31,160 bases of DNA from NBML01 sp029939535 (lineage in GTDB: Bacteria; Desulfobacterota; Desulfobacteria; Desulfobacterales; Desulfobacteraceae), in assembly GCA_029939535.1 (NCBI GenBank), contig JAOZST010000023.1, forward strand, positions 1 to 31,160. The letters run 5' to 3'. The position numbers and the translations under genes were made by a program. Under the pieces are notes generated by a model. The model was not told where the DNA came from. It ran no database searches and worked only from the letters and a program-made list of their open reading frames with translations. Below, piece by piece: positions 16,792 through 23,906 of the stretch; position 1 is the stretch's first letter, and each line of letters starts with the position of its first letter.

Positions 16792-18111
16792 TTATTCTCC
16801 TGAATATTTTTTTTGTTCATAAACCTTGAAATTCCATTCCCGGTCAGGGAAATATTTTCTCAGCCTCCAGTCACAGGCCCTTGCATGGCCTTCCATCCCC
16901 TCTACCCTTGATAAACGGGAAGCCGCTCCGGAAATAACCTGGTTGGCCTGTTTGCTGATCTCCTGATAGGTATAGATTTTGAGAAATTTAAGAACATTGA
17001 GCCCGCCTGAATAATACCCGGCTTTTTTGGTGGGCAAAATGTGGTTGGTTCCTGAACATTTGTCTCCATGGGGAACTGTGCTGCCTTCCCCAAGGAAAAG
17101 GGAGCCATAGGAGGTAAGATTTTTCACCCACCAGTCCAGATCCTTTGCCATTACCTGGACATGCTCGGCTGCATATTCGTCATTTACCCGGCAAAGCTCT
17201 TCCCTGTCTTTGCAGAGGATGATTTCACCATAATCCCTCCAGGAAGATTCCGGGACATCAGGATCAGGCATATCAGCGATGATTTTAGGCATCACCTTCA
17301 GCACTTTTTCACCAAGCTCCTTTGAGTCGGTAAAAAGCCATACAGGGGAATCATACCCGTGTTCTGCCTGGGAAACAAGATCAATGGCCACGGTCATATA
17401 GTCTGCACTGGAGTCAGCAATAATGGCTGATTCAGTCGGGCCGGCAAATACATCAATGGTGCATTTTCCCGAAGAGGAAAGAATATTTTTTGCCTCAGCC
17501 ACATAGGCATTGCCTGGCCCGGCAAGTATGTTGGCGGGTTTGCCGGTAAAAAGTCCAAAGGCCATGGCTGCAATGGCCTGGACACCACCCATTTCCATGA
17601 TAATATCTGCTCCTGCCACATCCAGAGCATAGGCAAGGGCAGGATCAATACTATCCCCCCTGGGTGGAGAACAGGCAATAATTGTTTCCACACCTGCTGC
17701 CTTTGCCGTGGCAACACTCATGATGGCGGAACATGCATGGGCAAAACGCCCGCCCGGCACATAACACCCTGCCACCTCCATGGGGATGATCCTCTGGCCC
17801 AGGCGCACCCCTGGAACGGTTTCTTTTTCAAATTCCCTGAGGCTGTCCTTTTGTGCTTTTGCAAATCCAAAGACCTGTTCATGGGCAAATTGGATATCCT
17901 CTTTGACATCCTGGGGCACGGAATCAATGAGACGCTGTTTTTTTTCTTTGCTGAGGATAAAGTCACCTTCCCAGTTATCAAATTTTCTGGCAAGTTCGAT
18001 TATGGTCTGTTCTCCATTTTTTTCTATGTCCGAGAGTAAGTCCTGCACTATGTTACGAATTTTTTCAGTATCAGACTCCGCAGTTTTTAGGGCTTTTTTG
18101 ATATATTCCAT
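16792..18111 (-). CDS. histidinol dehydrogenase-family protein, sulfopropanediol dehydrogenase (HpsN)-like
   Basis: 439 aa HisD-fold NAD-dependent dehydrogenase that would oxidise a primary alcohol to an acid in two steps. Zinc ligands and catalytic residues of the family are present: Gln and His in SQAEHGYDS, Glu-His in AAEHVQV, Asp and His in PHGDKCSGTNHILPT, and the final His in EGMEGHARACD. No his gene is near, and the neighbours are a PLP lyase, racemase, aminotransferase and FCD regulator. The block GTNHILPT...YYSGGLNVLKFLK and the C-terminal RLSRVEGMEGHA resemble HpsN, which makes sulfolactate from 2,3-dihydroxypropane-1-sulfonate. GGGAG precedes the ATG. It heads the operon; a 17-bp dyad (18140-18156) lies just upstream. 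Confidence 0.85.
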   Translation of the reverse strand: MEYIKKALKTAESDTEKIRNIVQDLLSDIEKNGEQTIIELARKFDNWEGDFILSKEKKQRLIDSVPQDVKEDIQFAHEQVFGFAKAQKDSLREFEKETVPGVRLGQRIIPMEVAGCYVPGGRFAHACSAIMSVATAKAAGVETIIACSPPRGDSIDPALAYALDVAGADIIMEMGGVQAIAAMAFGLFTGKPANILAGPGNAYVAEAKNILSSSGKCTIDVFAGPTESAIIADSSADYMTVAIDLVSQAEHGYDSPVWLFTDSKELGEKVLKVMPKIIADMPDPDVPESSWRDYGEIILCKDREELCRVNDEYAAEHVQVMAKDLDWWVKNLTSYGSLFLGEGSTVPHGDKCSGTNHILPTKKAGYYSGGLNVLKFLKIYTYQEISKQANQVISGAASRLSRVEGMEGHARACDWRLRKYFPDREWNFKVYEQKKYSGE

Positions 18112-18139
18112 TGCTGTCTCCCTGCTTTTAATTAGATAG

Positions 18140-18156
18140 ATAATATCGAATATTAT
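18140..18156. promoter_or_regulatory. candidate operator dyad upstream of the HpsN-like gene
   Basis: ATAATAT-CGA-ATATTAT is a perfect 7-bp inverted repeat with a 3-base spacer, 29-45 bases before the ATG at 18111. Its size and position suit a GntR/FCD repressor site, but the local AT-richness lowers its significance. Confidence 0.35.
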
Positions 18157-18180
18157 ACAATAAATATTATTTAAACAAGG

Positions 18181-18216
18181 ATTTTATAAAATATAATTAA
18201 TTATATTTTATAAAAT
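18181..18216. repeat. 36-bp perfect AT-only palindrome
   Basis: Bases 18181-18198 and 18199-18216 are exact reverse complements with no spacer (arm ATTTTATAAAATATAATT). It contains no G or C. It sits in the region between the NifU-like gene and the HpsN-like gene. It could extrude as a cruciform or act as a binding site. Confidence 0.85.
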
Positions 18217-18230
18217 AAATTTAAAGTTAT

Positions 18231-18299
18231 AAGTATTGAGAGATGAGTTATGAGAAAAAATTGCAATATTTCAATCTCACAACTCAAATCTCAATACTT
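18231..18299. repeat. imperfect 25-bp inverted repeat with GAGTT/GAGAT units
   Basis: Arms 18231-18255 and 18275-18299 match at 22 of 25 positions with a 19-base loop. The arms begin AAGTATTGAGA and carry GAGTTATGAGA / GAGTTGTGAGA, similar to the hairpin at 8291-8348. It lies 3' of the NifU-like gene and may end or stabilise that transcript. Confidence 0.7.
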
Positions 18300-18340
18300 T
18301 TATACAAAAAATGTAAATATTTGAGGGGAAAGAGGTTTTT

Positions 18341-18778
18341 CTATTTTGATTTTTTGGCGGTATTCATATAATCGGTCACTGCATCCTGGATGGTATCTGC
18401 AGCAAGAAAGGCACAATGTTTGTCTTCATCGGGAAGACGTCCGATTTTTTCCAGGACATCATTGCCATTGATATCAGCCAGCTCTTCCGGGGTTTTACCA
18501 AGGGAAAGCTCAACGGCAAAGGAACCGCTGATGCCACTTGATGCACACCCGTTGGTCATGTATGAGCCCTTATGTACCTGGTTATTTTTAAATTTAAAAA
18601 AGATTTCCATGGTATCTCCGCAGGTGCCTGTGACACATCCATGGGCATGGGGGTCTTTCATTCTGCCGGCAAAAAGAGGGTTTCGCCATCTGTGAAACCC
18701 TTTTTCCCCAAATGATTGACGGGCTTCTTCAAATATTTCTTCCTGAAGATTGTTTACAAAGTCATCTAATTTATCCAT
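18341..18778 (-). CDS. NifU/IscU-like iron-sulfur cluster scaffold protein
   Basis: 145 aa with the three IscU/NifU-N type cysteines in recognisable contexts: TGTCGDTMEIFFK, YMTNGCASSGISGSFAVEL and DKHCAFLAADTIQDAV. The block LSLGKTPEELADI is also typical of this family. It would hold a transient Fe-S cluster for transfer to apoproteins. I prefer the ATG at 18778 over the GTG six bases upstream because AGGA is then about ten bases away. An intrinsic terminator separates it from the betA-like gene upstream, so it probably has its own promoter. No cysteine desulfurase gene is adjacent. Nearby Fe-S-rich proteins (AOR, poly-ferredoxin) are plausible clients, but that is inference. Confidence 0.85.
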   Translation of the reverse strand: MDKLDDFVNNLQEEIFEEARQSFGEKGFHRWRNPLFAGRMKDPHAHGCVTGTCGDTMEIFFKFKNNQVHKGSYMTNGCASSGISGSFAVELSLGKTPEELADINGNDVLEKIGRLPDEDKHCAFLAADTIQDAVTDYMNTAKKSK

Positions 18779-18884
18779 TGGCACTGGTCCTGTTTTTAAT
18801 TCTTATGTTGCCGAATTTATAATGCCATGAAAAACGTTTATTGTATATGAATTATGATTATATTTTTTATTTTTTGTGAAAAGT

Positions 18885-18928
18885 AATTAAAAAAAATCCG
18901 GTTAAAGGATCTCAGTAACCGGATTTTT
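18885..18928 (-). terminator. intrinsic terminator after the betA-like gene
   Basis: Perfect 13-bp stem AAAAATCCGGTTA (18892-18904) / TAACCGGATTTTT (18916-18928) with an 11-base loop. Read on the minus strand it is followed by TTTTTTTAATT. It lies just beyond the betA-like stop and separates that operon from the NifU-like gene. Confidence 0.92.
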
Positions 18929-18949
18929 ACCTTTTTGGAGAACCTGGTA

Positions 18950-20605
18950 TCAGACTTTTTTATGTTTATAAAACTTTGCCTTGGAAGCTGGCTCCAGGGT
19001 ATTGCCCAGGATGAGGTCGGCAGCCTTTTCCGCAACCATCATGGTGGGAGCGTAGATATTGCCGTTGGTCACATAGGGCATGACAGAAGCATCCACCACC
19101 CGCAGATTTTCAAGGCCATGTACCTTCATGGAGTCAGGATCAACCACAGCCATGTCATCTTTGCCCATCTTGCAGGTACAGGAGGGGTGGAGAGCTGTTT
19201 CCGCGTCCTTGGCTACCCAGTCCAGGATATCCTCATCGGTCTGGATATGGGCACCTGGAGAGGACTCCCCTCCGTTGAACTCATCAAAGGCCGGCTGGTT
19301 CATGACTTTCCTGGCACAGCGGATGGTTTCCACCCATTCCTTGCGGTCCTGATCCGTGGATAGATAATTAAACTTCAGGGCCGGGTATTGCCTGGGGTCG
19401 GCAGACTTGAGTTTCACAGATCCCTTGGAGTTGGAGTACATGGGACCAACATGGACCTGGTATCCATGGTCATGGCTGGGCTGGCTTCCGTCGTACCTGA
19501 TGGCCAGGGGCAGAAAATGAAATTGTATATTGGGGTAATCCACATCCTTGTTGCTCCTGATAAACCCACCCGCCTCAAAATGGTTGGTTGCAGCAGCCCC
19601 TTTTCTGTGGAAGAGCCATTGGTATCCGATAAAGGGTTTTTTCCACCATTTCAAGGCTGGATTCATGGAAACGGGTTGCTTGCATTTGTATTGGACATAG
19701 ACTTCCAGATGATCCTGCATGTTTTCGCCTACACCGGGCAGGTCATGGACAACTGGAACTCCCGCCTGTTTGAGTTCCTCTGCATTTCCAACTCCGGATA
19801 AAAGAAGGATGTGGGGGGAATTAATGGCTCCGCCGCAGGAGATGACTTCCCCGGCATGGACCGTTTTTGGACTTCCTTTTTTCCCTTTGACGAATTCCAC
19901 ACCAATTGCTTTTTTCCCTTCAAACAGGATCTTTGTGGTATAGGCCCGGCAGATAAGATCCAGGTTGGGCCGTTTTTTCAACACTGGATGAAGATAGGCC
20001 CTTGCAGCACTAAGCCTGCGTCCCCTGCTTATGTTCCTGTCAAAGGCCCCAAATCCTTCCTGGCGGAATCCATTGACATCATCGGTCAAAGGATAGCCGG
20101 CTTCTTTGGTGGAGTTGAGAAAGGCATTGAACAGGGGGTTTTTGCAGGGCCCGGTTTCCAGGATAAGGGGTCCCTGGGTCCCGTGGTAGTCGTCGGGTCC
20201 CTTGAGCCGGTTTTCGGCACGCATGAAATAAGGCAGGTTATGGGCATAATCCCAGTTTTCCATGCCCTCATCTTTGCTCCATTTTTCGTAGTCCATGGCA
20301 TTGCCCCGGATGTAGATCATGCCGTTGATGGAGGATGATCCTCCCAGGACTTTGCCCCTTCCGTGGAAAACTTTCCGGCCGTGCATATGGGGTTCAGGCT
20401 CTGTTTCATAACACCAGTCATAAAATTTATTGCCAAGGGGATAGGTTAGGCCTGCAGGCATGTGGATAAAGACATCCCAGATATAATCCGGCCTGCCTGC
20501 TTCCAGGACCAATACCTGGTTGGAAGGATCTTTGCTGAGCCTGTTTGCAAGAACGCATCCGGCAGACCCTCCGCCAATTATTATATAATCATAATTTTTT
20601 TTCAT
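18950..20605 (-). CDS. betA: choline dehydrogenase-like GMC oxidoreductase (BetA)
   Basis: 551 aa, the usual BetA length. The FAD motif is YIIIGGGSAGCVLANRLS at the N-terminus, followed by GMC signatures GRGKVLGGSSSINGMIYIRG (near 82) and GEVISCGGAINSPHILLLSG (near 254). The C-terminal active-site blocks are ETALHPSCTCKMG, with the catalytic histidine, and RVVDASVMPYVTNGN. Resemblance to E. coli BetA is extensive (for example YETEPEPHM, LPGVGENMQDHLE, NHFEAGGFIRS). It should oxidise choline to betaine aldehyde, passing electrons to a membrane or quinone acceptor. GGAG lies eight bases before the ATG. A TetR (BetI-like) gene and an AOR are immediately upstream on the same strand, and no betB is present. 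Another alcohol substrate is possible but less likely. Confidence 0.92.
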   Translation of the reverse strand: MKKNYDYIIIGGGSAGCVLANRLSKDPSNQVLVLEAGRPDYIWDVFIHMPAGLTYPLGNKFYDWCYETEPEPHMHGRKVFHGRGKVLGGSSSINGMIYIRGNAMDYEKWSKDEGMENWDYAHNLPYFMRAENRLKGPDDYHGTQGPLILETGPCKNPLFNAFLNSTKEAGYPLTDDVNGFRQEGFGAFDRNISRGRRLSAARAYLHPVLKKRPNLDLICRAYTTKILFEGKKAIGVEFVKGKKGSPKTVHAGEVISCGGAINSPHILLLSGVGNAEELKQAGVPVVHDLPGVGENMQDHLEVYVQYKCKQPVSMNPALKWWKKPFIGYQWLFHRKGAAATNHFEAGGFIRSNKDVDYPNIQFHFLPLAIRYDGSQPSHDHGYQVHVGPMYSNSKGSVKLKSADPRQYPALKFNYLSTDQDRKEWVETIRCARKVMNQPAFDEFNGGESSPGAHIQTDEDILDWVAKDAETALHPSCTCKMGKDDMAVVDPDSMKVHGLENLRVVDASVMPYVTNGNIYAPTMMVAEKAADLILGNTLEPASKAKFYKHKKV

Positions 20606-20644
20606 CCTGTTTACTCCTTATTATAATAGTATCGGAATTTGCAT

Positions 20645-20715
20645 TTAGCTGTTAGCCATTAGGCTTTAGCCAACAGCCAACAGCCAACAGCTAATGGCTA
20701 ATAGCAAACAGCTAA
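20645..20715. repeat. hairpin of AACAGCC heptamers between tetR and betA
   Basis: TTAGCTGTT (20645-20653) pairs with AACAGCTAA (20707-20715), and TAGCCATTAG (20653-20662) with CTAATGGCTA (20691-20700). The loop contains GGCTTTAGCC and three tandem copies of CCAACAG. It lies between the TetR start-distal end and the betA leader and may modulate expression within the operon. It shares its construction, not its sequence, with the other hairpins here. Confidence 0.75.
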
Positions 20716-20724
20716 CCGCACAGT

Positions 20725-21393
20725 TCAATGATTTTCAGCGGTCAGGCTGATAAATCCCTGTACCAGATCATCAATGTTCATCTCTCCATCCCTTACCAGG
20801 GCTTGGAGGGCCACACCCTGGAGTCCTGATATAAAGCAGACTGCTGCTGCCCGGTTTGTTTGTTTTTTTGATATTTTGTCCAGGGCATTTTCAAAGGCAT
20901 CCACAAATTTGTCATAGGCTGCCTGGATCTTTACAATTACGGGCCCCCGGATACCGCTGAATTCTGCAGCCAGCGAAGCAAGGGCGATGATGGTATCCGG
21001 GTGGTAAAGAAATCTTTCCATGAATATATCCATCATGCCTTTGATCATTTTTTTGTAACTTTCATGGTCTTTTTCCAGAAAATCAATATACTTGTCAAAA
21101 CTCTGGTCAAGCTCTGCCACAACTTCTTCCAATATATCCGCCTTGGAGTTGTAATGGTGAAACACAGCACCGGTTGTCATGCCGATGTGATAGGCAATGT
21201 CCTGGATGGTTGTTTTATGGTATCCAAGTCGTGCAAATAGATGGGTGGCTGTCTCAAGAATTCGTTTTTTTGTAGCAACCCGCTTTGCTTCTTTTTTATT
21301 GACATGATCCAGTTTGGTGGGTGGGTCCAGCTTCGCACTTGGGTCTGTTTTGTATTCTGGATTTGGTTTGTCCATTTGCTTCTGTTTGTCCAT
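20725..21393 (-). CDS. TetR-family regulator (BetI-like position)
   Basis: 222 aa. After a hydrophilic, repetitive N-terminal extension of about 35 residues (MDKQKQMDKP..., KLDPPTKLD), a TetR helix-turn-helix is clear: KKRILETATHLFARLGYHKT TIQDIAYHIGMTTGAVFHHYNSKADIL (about residues 42-86, written here with a break). The rest is a helical ligand domain. It sits between the AOR and the choline dehydrogenase, the place BetI takes in bet operons, so it likely represses this operon and responds to choline or betaine aldehyde. Three in-phase ATGs spaced 18 bases apart (21411, 21393, 21375) come from a tandem repeat; I annotate the middle one because the first is closed by a TAA after five codons. 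Confidence 0.88.
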   Translation of the reverse strand: MDKQKQMDKPNPEYKTDPSAKLDPPTKLDHVNKKEAKRVATKKRILETATHLFARLGYHKTTIQDIAYHIGMTTGAVFHHYNSKADILEEVVAELDQSFDKYIDFLEKDHESYKKMIKGMMDIFMERFLYHPDTIIALASLAAEFSGIRGPVIVKIQAAYDKFVDAFENALDKISKKQTNRAAAVCFISGLQGVALQALVRDGEMNIDDLVQGFISLTAENH

Positions 21394-21415
21394 TTATTTT
21401 TGTTTATCCATTGGG
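21362..21415 (-). repeat. 18-bp tandem repeat triplicating the tetR start region
   Basis: Three 18-bp units on the minus strand start ATGGATAAAC, ATGGACAAAC and ATGGACAAAC. The first unit overlaps the AOR stop (TAA at 21404-21406) and encodes MDKQK then TAA. The second begins the long reading frame (MDKQKQ) and the third continues it (MDKP). Confidence 0.8.
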
Positions 21416-23278
21416 AATGTCTGATTTGTTGGACAGGGTTGAGTCATTGGTTCTGGGATATTCAATTCCAAGGCGGTCCAGGGTCTTATCAAGGGGAGTC
21501 CCATTTTTACTCCACCCCCGTATTTTATAATATTCCTGCCTCATATATTCCATATCAGTTTTTGAAATTTTATGGCCTTTGCCAGGGCCGTCGGGCAGGG
21601 CTTCTTCCACAAAACGTCTGGGCAGAGTGTCCTTATCCACTCCCTGGGCCAGGTTGAATAACCTGGTAAGGTTCCAGACTCTTTCCCCTGTTTCCATTAT
21701 TGTGTCAGCAGTGATCTGCCTTCCTGTGGCAGCAGAAACCATTTCTCCATAGGTGTCGGCAGATATCCCATAGCTGCCGAAATCGCAATTTACCAGGGTG
21801 TCCGTACCTGCTGAATAATTTTGCAGGGCAGCCACCATTTTGGCTTTGTTCTTTGGGGAAAGGGGGTCAAGCTTCTGTCCCTCCCATTCACCTGCAAGTT
21901 CATAGGCCAGGGGAAATCCCCGCTGGTGGCAGCCGCCCCTGTCTGTTGTCATATAGGCAAGTCCCATGCCTGATACCCCCCTGGGACCCCAGGCCGGTGA
22001 TTCAAGACCCTTGGTCTGGACGGCAATGTCAGAGGCATCCTGGCCAATCTCTCTGGCTGCTTGTCTTACTCCTTTGGACAAAATATTGCCAAGGCCTTCT
22101 TTTTGGGCTGCAATGGCATGGATCAGGTGTTCGGCTGCCACGACACTGCCGAATTTAAGATCAATGCCTTCAGGACAGGGAATCATCCCTTTTTCACAGG
22201 CTTCCATGGCAAATCCTATCACTGCCCCTGTGGACATGGAGTCCATGCCGTAGAGATCGCAGAGTTTTACCAAATGGGCCACGGCCCTGATGTCGGAAAT
22301 ATCCAGGTTGGATCCCATGAGAGCGGCACTTTCATACTCTATGATATCTGAAACAATACCTTTATATTTTCCAGTTCTGATGGCTCCGATTTTGCTGCAC
22401 CGTATGGGACATCCCATGCAGGCGGAACTTCCCAGCCACAGATGTTTGGACTGCCCCTTGTCCCCCAGATCAGCGGCCTTTGAAAAAGTACCGTTGTGAT
22501 AGTTTTTATTGGGGAGAAGGCCGGTCTCATTGGCAAACTCAACGGAAGCTGCTGTTCCTGCCTGGCGAAAAGACTCAACATCCGGGCTTTCTTCAAGCTC
22601 TTTAAAGGCCTTTTGACAGGCCAATGAAAATTTATCCGGATCATGGACCTGTACTGGCAGGCTTCCCCTCAGGGCAATTGCTTTCAGGTTTTTGGAACCC
22701 ATGACAGCCCCTGCCCCGCCCCTGCCTGCCTGACGATTGTGTTCACAGCAGATCAAAGAATAGCTCACAAGATTTTCCCCTGCCTGGCCAATGCTGGCTA
22801 TTTTAATGCTGTTATCTCCCAGTTCCTGTTTGATAAGTCCATTGGACTCAAGGGCATTGGTTCCCCAGATATTCCCGGCATCCCTGATTTCAACATTGTC
22901 ATTATCAATCCATATATAAGAGGGTGTTTTTGCTTTTCCTTTAATAATGATGCCGTCGTATCCGGCATATTTGATTTCCGGAGAAAAACTGCCCCCAAAA
23001 TAGGAATCCAGAAAAATATTGGTTAAGGGGGATTTTGTAACCACGCAGCCCCGCATGGCCGGTGCCATGGTGCCGGTAAGGGGTCCTGTCATAAACATGA
23101 GAAGATTGTCCGGACCCAGGGGATCTGTACCAGGGGAAACCCTGTCAAGTAGAAGCTTTGCTCCAAAACCTTTGCCTCCTAGGAAGTCCTGTTTCATGGA
23201 CTCAGACACAGGAATAATTTCAGAGGATGAACAGGATAAATCAATCATCAGCAATTTGTTTGTATAGGCATCAGTCAT
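21404..23278 (-). CDS. aldehyde:ferredoxin oxidoreductase (tungsten/molybdenum pterin enzyme)
   Basis: About 624 aa from the ATG at 23278, a typical AOR length. It oxidises aldehydes to acids with ferredoxin as electron acceptor at a bis-pterin W or Mo site. Cluster ligands CMGCPIRC (Cys at about 287, 290, 294) and a distal Cys near 498 (LVNCDFG) are present. Pterin-binding segments GGKGFGAKLL, MTGPLTGTMAPAMRG and GRGGAGAVMGSKNLKAI are also seen. The start at 23278 (MTDAYTNKLL) has GGGGGA upstream and overlaps the ferredoxin gene's end by eight bases; a start at 23293 is possible. Co-transcription with a TetR gene and a choline dehydrogenase suggests betaine aldehyde as substrate, doing the job of BetB; this is inference. 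Confidence 0.94.
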   Translation of the reverse strand: MTDAYTNKLLMIDLSCSSSEIIPVSESMKQDFLGGKGFGAKLLLDRVSPGTDPLGPDNLLMFMTGPLTGTMAPAMRGCVVTKSPLTNIFLDSYFGGSFSPEIKYAGYDGIIIKGKAKTPSYIWIDNDNVEIRDAGNIWGTNALESNGLIKQELGDNSIKIASIGQAGENLVSYSLICCEHNRQAGRGGAGAVMGSKNLKAIALRGSLPVQVHDPDKFSLACQKAFKELEESPDVESFRQAGTAASVEFANETGLLPNKNYHNGTFSKAADLGDKGQSKHLWLGSSACMGCPIRCSKIGAIRTGKYKGIVSDIIEYESAALMGSNLDISDIRAVAHLVKLCDLYGMDSMSTGAVIGFAMEACEKGMIPCPEGIDLKFGSVVAAEHLIHAIAAQKEGLGNILSKGVRQAAREIGQDASDIAVQTKGLESPAWGPRGVSGMGLAYMTTDRGGCHQRGFPLAYELAGEWEGQKLDPLSPKNKAKMVAALQNYSAGTDTLVNCDFGSYGISADTYGEMVSAATGRQITADTIMETGERVWNLTRLFNLAQGVDKDTLPRRFVEEALPDGPGKGHKISKTDMEYMRQEYYKIRGWSKNGTPLDKTLDRLGIEYPRTNDSTLSNKSDIPNG

Positions 23279-23708
23279 TGATCTTTCCCCCATTTTTTGT
23301 TTCTATATGGACTAATTCAAGGGCTCCGGTGGGGCAGGCCTCAACACAGGCAGGATTTCCCTGGCACAGGTCACATTTATAGGCTTTTTTTGTTTCAGGA
23401 TGTAAAAGCACCACCCCCATGGGGCAGTATTGGGCGCAGAGGCCGCAGCCAATGCATTTTTCCGGATCTATTTCCACAATTCCGTCCTTGGTTCTGTGAA
23501 TTGCCTTTGTGGGGCAGACATTCATGCAATAGGCATTTTCGCATTGGTTGCAGACCACAGGAATATGGTAGAGATTTTCTTTTTCATTGCGGATAACAAG
23601 GCGGGCAAGCCTGGGATTGTATCCCTGGAACAGGGCAAAGGAACATGCCAGCTGGCAGATACTGCATCCGGTACATTTGTCAAAGTTTGTATGAATCAAG
23701 GCTTTGAT
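23271..23708 (-). CDS. poly-ferredoxin, predicted electron-transfer partner of the AOR (possible ATC start)
   Basis: About 145 aa with four cysteine groups for [4Fe-4S] clusters: CTGCSICQLAC, CNQCENAYCMNVCP, CIGCGLCAQYCP and CDLCQGNPACVEACP, the HycB/DmsB-like arrangement found in AOR partner subunits. It would carry electrons from the AOR to a redox pool. The best ribosome site, AGGAG at 23716-23720, is seven bases before ATC at 23706-23708, which gives (M)KALIHTNFDKCTGC, the expected N-terminus. The only upstream alternative, GTG at 23756, has no ribosome site and adds an odd hydrophobic leader. So initiation at a rare ATC codon, or a base error (ATC for ATG), is likely. It overlaps the AOR start. 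Confidence 0.88.
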   Translation of the reverse strand: MKALIHTNFDKCTGCSICQLACSFALFQGYNPRLARLVIRNEKENLYHIPVVCNQCENAYCMNVCPTKAIHRTKDGIVEIDPEKCIGCGLCAQYCPMGVVLLHPETKKAYKCDLCQGNPACVEACPTGALELVHIETKNGGKIND

Positions 23709-23750
23709 GGCTTTTCTCCTGAATAGTATTGGTATTATAGTTAATGTAAA

Positions 23751-23853
23751 TATCACATATTATGTACTATGTAAATATCTTTTTTTCTTGCTTTTAAAAA
23801 AACCTTGTGATATAGATTTCATTTGTAAATAACATATTACATACTATGTGATA
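23751..23853. promoter_or_regulatory. paired 22-bp operator-like sites between the divergent AOR and liv operons
   Basis: Site 23751-23772 (TATCACATATTATGTACTATGT) is split here for description: its half TATCACATA is exactly complementary to TATGTGATA at 23845-23853. Over 22 bases the two sites match as inverted repeats at 20 positions (second site 23832-23853). Because each is nearly self-complementary (ACATAG/CTATGT), they also read as direct repeats headed by GTAAATA. They flank the divergent start region of ferredoxin-AOR and livG and are good candidates for binding the TetR regulator. Confidence 0.6.
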
Positions 23854-23906
23854 GAAAAGTTGTTTGTAACTTTACGGTTTTACCTGTAAGGAAGGAACTA
23901 TCAATT

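Noticed and set aside
16792..18111. Histidine biosynthesis assignment (HisD proper)
   Set aside because: No other his gene is adjacent, and the neighbours and sequence flavour point to a catabolic HisD-fold dehydrogenase.
20645..20715. CRISPR array from the CCAACAG repeats
   Set aside because: Units are seven bases with no spacers and form part of a hairpin; no cas genes are present.
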